DNA of 64,000 bases, taken from Lepiota brunneoincarnata (lineage: Eukaryota; Basidiomycota; Agaricomycetes; Agaricales; Agaricaceae). The DNA lies in assembly GCA_023014365.1 (NCBI GenBank), contig JAEBUN010000015.1:558001-622000 (forward strand), read 5' to 3'. A program made the translations under genes and the position numbers. The notes below the pieces were generated by a model. That model was not told where the DNA came from. It was given only the letters and a program-made list of their open reading frames with translations, and ran no database searches. Each line of letters starts with the position of its first letter. Position 1 is the stretch's first letter. Shown here one piece after another: positions 54,691-64,000 of this stretch.

Positions 54691-56772
54691 TTATATTTTA
54701 AAATCCATCTTCTCTCTCTCAGGGCTCATAACGCGAGCATATTCCAACATCAAGCTGATATTCGCTTCAGAGAGCTTGCATTAGAATAGAGGAATATTCT
54801 TACCGGAATACATAGGCCGTCATATCTGCTTTCCTCCAAAAGGTTTTAGCCCATTGGCGGCTGTCCTGAGCGATTTTACGGGCTAGCTCATTATGTGAAC
54901 CCTCCCCATAGAGACCTCCACGGAAAAACAGGAAGGCGTCAGTAGAGGTCCGAGAGATCAGTCTGTACGGGCACATAATGTACCCAAGGCTGAACACGAT
55001 CGAGAAACCTAGGGCCAAACTGCTCAACATATCCCCTAATGGGGGGGGGGGTTTAGTGGAGGCGCACCATTCTGGATAGACAGTGGCCTTAAAAATGAGT
55101 GCGTTCGACATCATCAGTCGCTGGAATCGACTTGACCAGCCATTCCCGTCCACCTGTCGCGCGAAGTGTCAGCCTGGGCCATGTTGAGCATGTGTGTGTG
55201 GTGTCGGGGACCTACATCCAGGACGTATTTAAACTTGCCAGCCTCCTTCCAGTCTTGATGCCTCCTCCAGTCGAACATACCTTCTATCTCTTTGCAATAA
55301 TCTGATGGACATTGTAGCGGCGACCCAGCGAATGCTATATCAAAAAGGGCTGGGTTGATCTTGGCCTTAGATACGTTAAGCCCCTTTCCAACGGGGTCAT
55401 CCCTCCCTGATGGCGGGATCAGGACATTAACCTCCCCTTCTTTATCGTTCGCAAAGTTTACCAGTCTAGGGCGATGGGCTTCTCTCCACCTGTTTTCGGC
55501 GGTCTGCCACATTCCGGTGTTGCTACCTCTCCACGATAGCCTCTCATCCCGTCGACCGTCCCATTCGGGGTCACTTTCGCGAGGGTGGATATCTTCAGTC
55601 CATGAAAGGAAGCTGGGCACTTGAATATCATAATGAAGTGTCGTTGAGCAGTAAGTGAACTGCGGTGTCATGGATCGATCAGGTATGGGAGGTGAGCCTC
55701 CGTAAGAAAGAAATTGGCCGTGAATTTCCAATAGTTTAGGATGCAGGCAAGGGTCCATCGTTTTTCGGTGGTCGTGAATAAACGTCTTGCTTGTGCGTTC
55801 GCTCTGCTGTAGGTGCGTGGCGTTGTTTGTTGACGAGGGTGGGCAAGCAGACATCCACCCTCGAATGGTCGCTGGTGGAAGATCCTGCACTTTCAGTCCT
55901 GCAATAGCAATCACTCGCCGCACTAGTTCATCAAAAAAAAAACGAACGAACGCCTATTGGACCTGGCTGCTTGAAGTGCAGCCTGCCTGATGTCGTGGTC
56001 GAGAAACATATACGGATTATCGTGGGGCGAGAAGACCGCGCGGAACGGGGGTATATACTGCTCTACTTCTTTCAGCATGGACAGGATCCCTCCGGAACCC
56101 CGCAACAGTTTCGGATTCGAAAGTGATTGATTAAGGATCGCTATCGGTGCACTCTCTGTTTTCCCTATTGTGTAGGAATCAACACGACCTTCGCGCCCAG
56201 CCTGAAGTCGTTGTAGCTCCAATGGGTCGAATCCCCAGAAAGGCTCTATATCCCTCCAGATCTGGTCGTACTCGTCTGGTAGTTGAACATTGTGTAGCTG
56301 AACATATTCCCACCTACGGCTTGTTGGGCGAAGCAGCATAAAGGTTGTTGGATATTGGGACTCACCATTTATCAAATCCTTTGGGAGGTGCTCGTCCATA
56401 TCGTCGTCGGTACTCGGACACTGCCTCCCGGAGGTTCCGACTTGCCCTGTTCAGTTTTGCTTGCCATTTATTCCCTGCGTCCGCAATAAGATCGTATATT
56501 GGGTGAGATGCGCTCGGGCTAACTTCGAGAATTCCATCATGACGATAGCTGTGTGGGACGATCACTGTACCCAGTGTGATGCTGTCTGCCTTCGAAAACT
56601 GTTTGTCGGGTGCCACGCTTGCACAAGGGAATGGGAGGTCTTTGTGTGAGGCAATGATCTGTTGCACTAGTTGAATCCGAGCAGCAGCTTGTCGGAGGTA
56701 TATGATAGACGTCCCAATCAGCCCTCCGAAGAGGATGACGAGGTATTTGATTCGGCGATCAAGAATTTTCAT
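54691..56772 (-). CDS. GT90 (CAP10-type) glycosyltransferase, copy 1
   Basis: Type II membrane glycosyltransferase of the secretory pathway. The start at 56772 (MKILDRRIKYLVILFGGLIG) gives a short cytoplasmic tail and a membrane anchor. Then a stem, YRRRYGRAPPKGFDKW, VQLPDEYDQIWRDIEPFWGF, IPPFRAVFSPHDNPYMF, RKTMDPCLHPKLLEIHGQFL, DERLSWRGSNTGMW, KYVLDV joined to DGNGWSSRFQRLMMSNALIF, FKATVYPEW, QPWVHYVPVQTDLSDLY, AFLFFRGGLYGEGSHNELA, and AKTFWRKADMTAYVFR joined to LMLEYARVMS, ending at 54691. The stretches WRGSNTG and DVDGNGWSSRF are hallmarks of the CAP10 domain. One extra base at about 54941 interrupts LSDLY / DAFLFF. GT90 fungal members include a Cryptococcus xylosyltransferase (Cxt1); sugar and acceptor are unknown here. 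Confidence 0.85.
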
Positions 56773-57096
56773 GGGAGGCCAATCAAGGCTCGGTGGAGAC
56801 GAGCAAACCTGTCGGAGGGCCTAGTGGTTTTCCTGGGGTATTGTCGAGGTTCAAATATCATGGACCGTTCATGAAACGTTCTACACGTGTCACGGAGCAC
56901 TTTGGGAGAACTGAGCGCTCGATAATACAGGGCCTGCCTATCTCGTAAGGAAGGGAAAACTGTAGTCATGATTTGATCAAGGCCGCGGTCAGGACATAAC
57001 AGAAGCAAGATTGAACATGCATCAACAAGCATCATATGTCCTCACAAAAAAAAATATTACGAAGACGCTTCAGTATGCCACGCAAACTCTGCGCTT
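56773..57096. other. Intergenic, 324 bp
   Basis: Between two genes on the same strand; presumably the glycosyltransferase promoter. Confidence 0.4.
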
Positions 57097-59409
<2,313 letters not shown>

Positions 59410-60153
59410 TCTGGGTAAGGCTGTGTTTAGTATAAGCAAATGGCCGGGGTCGCATTTATATTCAAATCTGGGAATCGAACGAGGTCAGTGGATGATTAAT
59501 TGCGCCAGGAACCTTGGGTATAGATTAAGATGCGTGTTCTCCTTTAAGGCGAAAGCTCGCTCCAGCGTGTGTCTTTGTGCACGAGTACGCTCGGTATCTG
59601 TAAGGGGCTTCGATCTTGATACAAGTTGTCTCCCGTGGACAAGGTGGCGTTGGCCACGTTTACGAGAAGTATGACCTGACGTTCCCGGCTCGAAATATTA
59701 GTGGTAGCTGACGCTTCGGCGACCGTTGGGTGCTCCGGGATATGAGAGCCATACTCGAAGAGGAGTGTCAAAATCATTGCTTCGCCGAAGGAGTATCAAA
59801 TCGGCAAGCAACCTGATTTGATTCCTTATCCGCGAAAATATATCACCACGTCAATAGGCGAGGTCAGAAGGATGGATGTACTTACCAAAGAAGCATGAGG
59901 GCCATGAATCACCAACCGTCAAGCGTTGTTTGAGGCTTTGGCACATGCAATACCAAAAAAAAGCGCAGCGAAAACGCTGAAACTTCTCGTCAATGTGAGA
60001 TAAGGTGGATATTCCATTGAGAAAGACAATCCCTTCAAGGGAATATGCATGGACGGAGTGCAACGGCATCCGGGCCGGTTGGTGCAGACGAATGTGGAGT
60101 GGTAAGCTTCGCTGTAATTCTTGGAGTGCTATTGGAACGATCCAGGGTTCCGC
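59410..60153. other. Intergenic, 744 bp
   Basis: Promoter of the GMC gene and 3' flank of the second glycosyltransferase. Short open frames at 59544-59777 and 59851-60069 (minus) have no recognisable features. Confidence 0.4.
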
Positions 60154-62432
60154 CTACAGGGCATCAAACGACCTGATGTCGTAGCTGTTTGGGTCACATC
60201 GTTTAAGCAAAAAGAACGACAGACAACACGATACGCACACCTTACAATTCATAATGCCAAGTAGGACGTTTGGGAAGGTCGGAGTTTGGTTTCTCACGGG
60301 TTCAGGCAAATTCTCGCAATGGAGCAGAATCAAGCAGGGTATAGGGCACATCATATATTGGGGGTATACTGTCATCGCAGCTCTGTCTATGCTCATGAGT
60401 CGAGCATATTCTAGTATCAGTCTAAAATAATTGTTAGTAGAGTTTAAAATACTGGCGAGTGGCCGACCTGAAGAAATAAGCGTTGAGATCTTCTCTCCTC
60501 CAATATTGCTTGCTCCACGTGCGTCCGGCGGCAGCAATCTTTCTCCCAAGATCGTCGTGAGAGCCTTCACCATTGCCATCACCGCGGAAGAAGATAAGCG
60601 TATCATGGAGGTCTGACAGGTCAATTTGCACAGGGACGTAATGAAGCCATGGCTGGATTCGACCCGTGTACCTAGGGTTTTTGTTATTCAGAAGAGACTC
60701 AGGAGATAGGTTAGAGGGGTAACCATTCAGGGTATATCGTTGACTTGAAGATTAGAGCGTTGGTAGTAATGAGTCGCTTAAAGCGACCGGACCATCCATT
60801 CCCATCGACCTGCGCATCTTGTTAGTACATATATTCAAGGGTCTATGCGTCCTCCACCTACATCCAGCACAAATCGGTACTCTCCAGCCTCTTGTTGACC
60901 TATGTATGGCTTCCAGGGGTACAGCTCTTCTAGAAGTGGACATACATCTTTGGAACAAGCAATTGGCTTGTTGTAAAAAGTAACATCGAAGAGGGCAGGA
61001 TTAACTGTCGACTTTTTCAGGCTCCTGGGCGCTCCCACTCTATCATTCTCCTTGGCAGGAGGCATCAGAATTTCTACTGTCCCATCGAGGTCGTTCACAG
61101 TTCGCACGAGGAAATCACGGTGGGAATTTTGCCAACGTGTTGAACTGGCATGGAATATGCCTGTATTGCTTCCACGCCACAAGAGGCGCTCGTCTAACTT
61201 GGCGTCAAAATCGGGGTCTTGATCTCGAGGAACGTCCTCGACCCATCCATACGGTACTGGGATCCGGATATTGTGATGTATTGTAGTTGAGCAATAGGAA
61301 AACTGGGGAACCATGAACTTCTGGGGCGTTGGACCGCTGTTGTGTGAAAGGAATTGACCATGGTGGTGGAAATGATCAGGATGAATACAGGGATCCATCG
61401 TTCGTCGGTGGTCATAAATAAAGGTTTTCTTTGGAGGACGAGGGGGTGGAAGATCGAGGTTGATGGGTATTCGACGTGCCAGGCTCGAAGGGGAACATGC
61501 AGAAATCCAACCCAGAGAATTGATTTTTGGCAGTGCCTCCTTTTCTATATCTTAACGGAATTCAGATTTGTTACGGTAGCTAGACTTGCAGAAAACTCAC
61601 AAGTTTTCGCTGCTGCAGCTTCCAGGGTTGCTCGCTTGACGCCCCAGTCGGATAGGAGATTAGGCCCGTCATGGGGGGAGACTGTCATACGAAAAGGAGG
61701 AAGGAGGTGTTGAATCTCCCTCAGGAGTTCGATTATCTTCTTGGAACCAGCAATGAGCTGATCATAACGTCCATCGGTAAACGCATATGTAAGAATGTCG
61801 ACATCGCCCCCCTCCGTCTTTCCGATGGTATAGGAATCGAATTGCTTCTCGAGGTCTGCTTGAAGCTCGAGGAGGTCGGATGGTTCTAGGCCCCAGAAAG
61901 GTTCCAAATCGTGAAATATTTGGTCGTATTCGTCCGGCAGCTGTACCTGATGTTCTGTTGCGTACTCCCACCTATATACAATTAGTTGATCTTCCGCAAC
62001 CAGGACAAGGGTAGATGTCAGCATACCACAAGTCGAATCCTTTTGGTGGGACCGCGTTTGTATCGTCGTCGGTACTCCTTGACCTGCTTCCTCCAGCGTC
62101 TTGCTTGCGCTTTTCAGCTTTTCGTCCCATTCTTTCTCTGCGCGTCTCATCAGCTCGAAAATAGGGTGCGGTCCTTCTTTGTTGACCTCGAGTAAACCAT
62201 CAGGGCGATATGTATGCTTCCAAGCCTCGGTTTGGGTGGGGGTGACTGGTGCGGAGGTGAGTATGTTCGTAATCGAAACGGTACTCGTTACTGTTGTTGT
62301 TACGGTCCGAAATGGCATTGTCAGGATGCTCGTAGGCCCACCATCGTTAAAGGTATAAACTAGGACGAGTGATAGAGTCGCTACGACCAAGAAAGCCCTG
62401 GTCGGCCGTATCCACCTTCGAGGTGTCAACAT
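60154..62432 (-). CDS. GT90 (CAP10-type) glycosyltransferase, copy 2
   Basis: Paralog of the gene at 54691-56772. Start 62432: MLTPRRWIRPTRAFLVVATL opens a type II anchor, followed by a Thr/Ser-rich stem (VTTTVTSTVSITNILTSA). Conserved parts: YRPDGLLEVNKEGPHPIFEL, VQLPDEYDQIFHDLEPFWGL, LLPPFRMTVSPHDGPNLLS, RTMDPCIHPDHFHHHGQFLS, DERLLWRGSNTGIF, EYRFVLDVDGNGWSGRFKRL, FKSTIYPEW, IDLSDLHDTLIFFRG, GEGSHDDLGRKIAAAGRTWS, LILEYARLMSIDRAAM. Two extra bases, at about 62083-62084 and in the T run 62041-62044, break the exon ending near PTKGFDLW. The C-terminus in the literal frame runs on to 60154; copy 1 stops soon after EYARVMS, so the true end may be earlier through an unrecognised splice or indel. 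Confidence 0.82.
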
Positions 62433-62945
62433 TGGATTAACACGCTACGCAGGTTTGTATCCGCCGTACCTTTTATGGAGACAGGTGAGAGAAATGGTCA
62501 AGCGCCCTTGCTTGATTCCCACCACTAACTTTTTTATTCAAGGACCTGGTCTACTAGCATCACAAGAGATACAATTCTGGCTCGGAACACATCGTCGAAG
62601 GGATGAGGGACGAAGGCCCAGTGTGCGGAAAGCTCCGGCTTTTTTTGCCCAGGCACCCGTCTTTATATGGGCGCGAGAGGTAAGTCCGGAGCACATTATT
62701 ATTTTTATGCGCAACGCCAACCCATGAGGAATACAGACTACGGATCCCTTTTGAACCACAGCTGAGCGCTGAGCCTTCCCAATCCAGTACAGACAAACAC
62801 ACGCGAGAGTCAAATGGTCCCGACCGTAGTCGTGCCGGTCCTTCCACGATAATCAAGTTGACTGGTACTCTCAACAAAACCCATCAATGCGCAGCTTGTT
62901 CAGCGCGGTTAAATTTCCACACGCCCTCTGGGGTCGCATACCCTA
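62433..62945. other. Divergent intergenic region, 513 bp
   Basis: Shared upstream region of the second GT90 gene (minus) and the FAD-linked oxidase (plus). No gene was recognised. Confidence 0.4.
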
Positions 62946-64000
62946 ATGCTTGCCCTCATCTTCATCTATTTGCAACTCTTATTCAGCCCGCTACGAGTCG
63001 ATGGTAGGCAGAGCTGTCGGAATATTCCCGGGAGTCCCGGATTCCCGGCAGAAGCTCAGTGGCAGGCCTTGAATATCTCTTTATCGGGGGATCTTGTCCG
63101 CGCGGTACCATCTGGAGAGTATTGCCGCCAGGTCGCCTGTACTGATGCCGAATGGACGAGTTCAAGTTGGCGCAATACGGTCCCGGGGGCAATGAACCAA
63201 GTAAGCATTGTAGTGGTCGTAGTGCCTTTCTTGCCAACAGTTTCTTGTATTCCAATAGGTCAACTTGGAACAAGTAAAGACCTTGACACATGAGCACTTC
63301 TCTTGTTTTGATACATGAACCCAGGACTACAGTGCCAACCCCCCTTCGCTCTGCGGCCGCACCTCTCCTCCTATCTGTGGCCAAGGCAATGTGCCCCCAT
63401 ATGCGATACTTGCAGAGACCGTTACAGACATCCAAGTAAGTCCCACGGAAAGAATTACACAGCGAACGATGCCTAGCTTAGCTGCAGGCAGGTGTGAATT
63501 TTGCTCGCGAACACAACCTCCGTCTATCAGTCAAGGCATCGGGCCATGATTACCTTGGTCGTTCCACTGCCAAGCACGCATTGCTTATTCACACCAACAA
63601 ATTCCAGTCGGTCGCATTTACAGAGGACTTCCATGTCGGCGGCCGTAACAAAGGTTCTGCTGTGACAGTTGGCAGTGGTGTTGGGTTGAATACTTTGTAT
63701 ACTGCAGCACAGGATGCAGGCAAGATCTTCGTCGGAGGTACCGCTGCTACAGTAGTCGCAGCTGGCGGGTATGTCCAAGGCGCCGGCCACTCTACCCTCT
63801 CGCCCCTCCTGGGTTTGGCGGCTGACAACGCTCTTGGTACGTTGGAACTAGGATAAAGCCGTTTCTTTTGCTCAAACTCCCGTAGAATTTAATATTGTCA
63901 CCGCGAATGGCGCTCTTCGCAAGGCCAACGAGGTCGAAAACCCCGATCGTGCGTCGCGTCTACGCTATCTTAATCCTTACCTCATTCGTGTTTAGTTTTT
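62946..64000 (+). CDS. Secreted FAD-linked oxidase (berberine-bridge-enzyme type), 5' part
   Basis: Start at 62946 with signal peptide MLALIFIYLQLLFSPLRVDG. Then RNIPGSPGFPAEAQWQALNI, WTSSSWRNTVPGAMNQ, a 15-bp micro-exon encoding VNLEQ (63259-63273), DYSANPPSLCGRTSPPICGQ and NVPPYAILAETVTDIQ. The FAD-binding domain shows AGVNFAREHNLRLSVKASGH, DYLGRSTAKHALLIHTNKFQ, VTVGSGVGLNTLYTAAQDAG, VGGTAATVVAAGGYVQGAGH and EFNIVTANGALRKANEVENP. The His in SGHDY is at the usual flavin-linkage site. The coding frame reaches a donor (gtgcgt) near 63949 and continues beyond the window, so the substrate domain and C-terminal BBE motif are not visible. No frame break. Such enzymes oxidise sugars or secondary-metabolite hydroxyls; substrate unknown. 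Confidence 0.85.

Overview
The window is nuclear DNA of a mushroom-forming basidiomycete (Agaricomycotina). The evidence is three class I hydrophobin genes, short GT-AG introns (about 45-65 bp) in almost every gene, copper radical oxidases of the glyoxal-oxidase type, a GT90/CAP10 glycosyltransferase pair, an aryl-alcohol-oxidase-like GMC enzyme, an external type II NADH dehydrogenase and a Ty1/copia element. No rRNA, CRISPR array or convincing tRNA was seen.

Layout. 0.3-1.4 kb: CUE-domain (Cue1-like) ER ubiquitin factor. 1.6-3.1 kb: a seven-helix receptor-like gene. 4.1-5.2 kb: a decayed HNH-type gene. 5.5-7.1 kb: two near-identical hydrophobins head to head. 7.6-8.6 kb: Syntaxin-8-like SNARE. 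9.0-10.5 and 16.1-17.8 kb: two paralogous seven-helix genes in opposite orientation, flanking an aldo-keto reductase and a tryptophan-pathway gene (IGPS plus a diverged PRAI, no GATase). 18.3-20.6 kb: NADH dehydrogenase. 21-22.6 kb: an unknown minus gene facing a Ser/Asn/Gly/Tyr repeat protein. 23.4-25.2 kb: LanC-like protein. 25.5-40.7 kb: a large imperfect inverted duplication (arms about 3.3 kb, each with a secreted Y3-like gene) enclosing two tandem membrane-anchored copper radical oxidases. 41.3-42.5 kb: GPR1/FUN34 acetate-type transporter. 44.2-44.9 kb: a third Y3-like gene. 45.7-50.7 kb: a complete copia element with GATAA target duplication. 51.4-52.0 kb: third hydrophobin. 52.3-53.6 kb: lactonase-like beta-propeller. 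54.7-62.4 kb: GT90, GMC oxidoreductase, GT90, all on the minus strand. 62.9 kb to the edge: a secreted FAD-linked oxidase running off the window.

Working together: much of the window encodes cell-surface or secreted functions (hydrophobins, Y3-like proteins, oxidases producing H2O2, wall/glycan glycosyltransferases, receptors). Copper radical oxidases and the GMC enzyme are both of H2O2-producing families, as in lignocellulose-degrading fungi, but co-regulation is not shown by the sequence.

Caution for every reader: at least eleven otherwise well-conserved genes are interrupted by single-base (mostly +1) shifts in conserved stretches with no other decay. This looks more like residual consensus error in a long-read assembly than mass pseudogenisation. 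Frameshifted genes are therefore reported as genes with the break positions noted. Intron borders were placed by eye from GT/AG signals and protein conservation.
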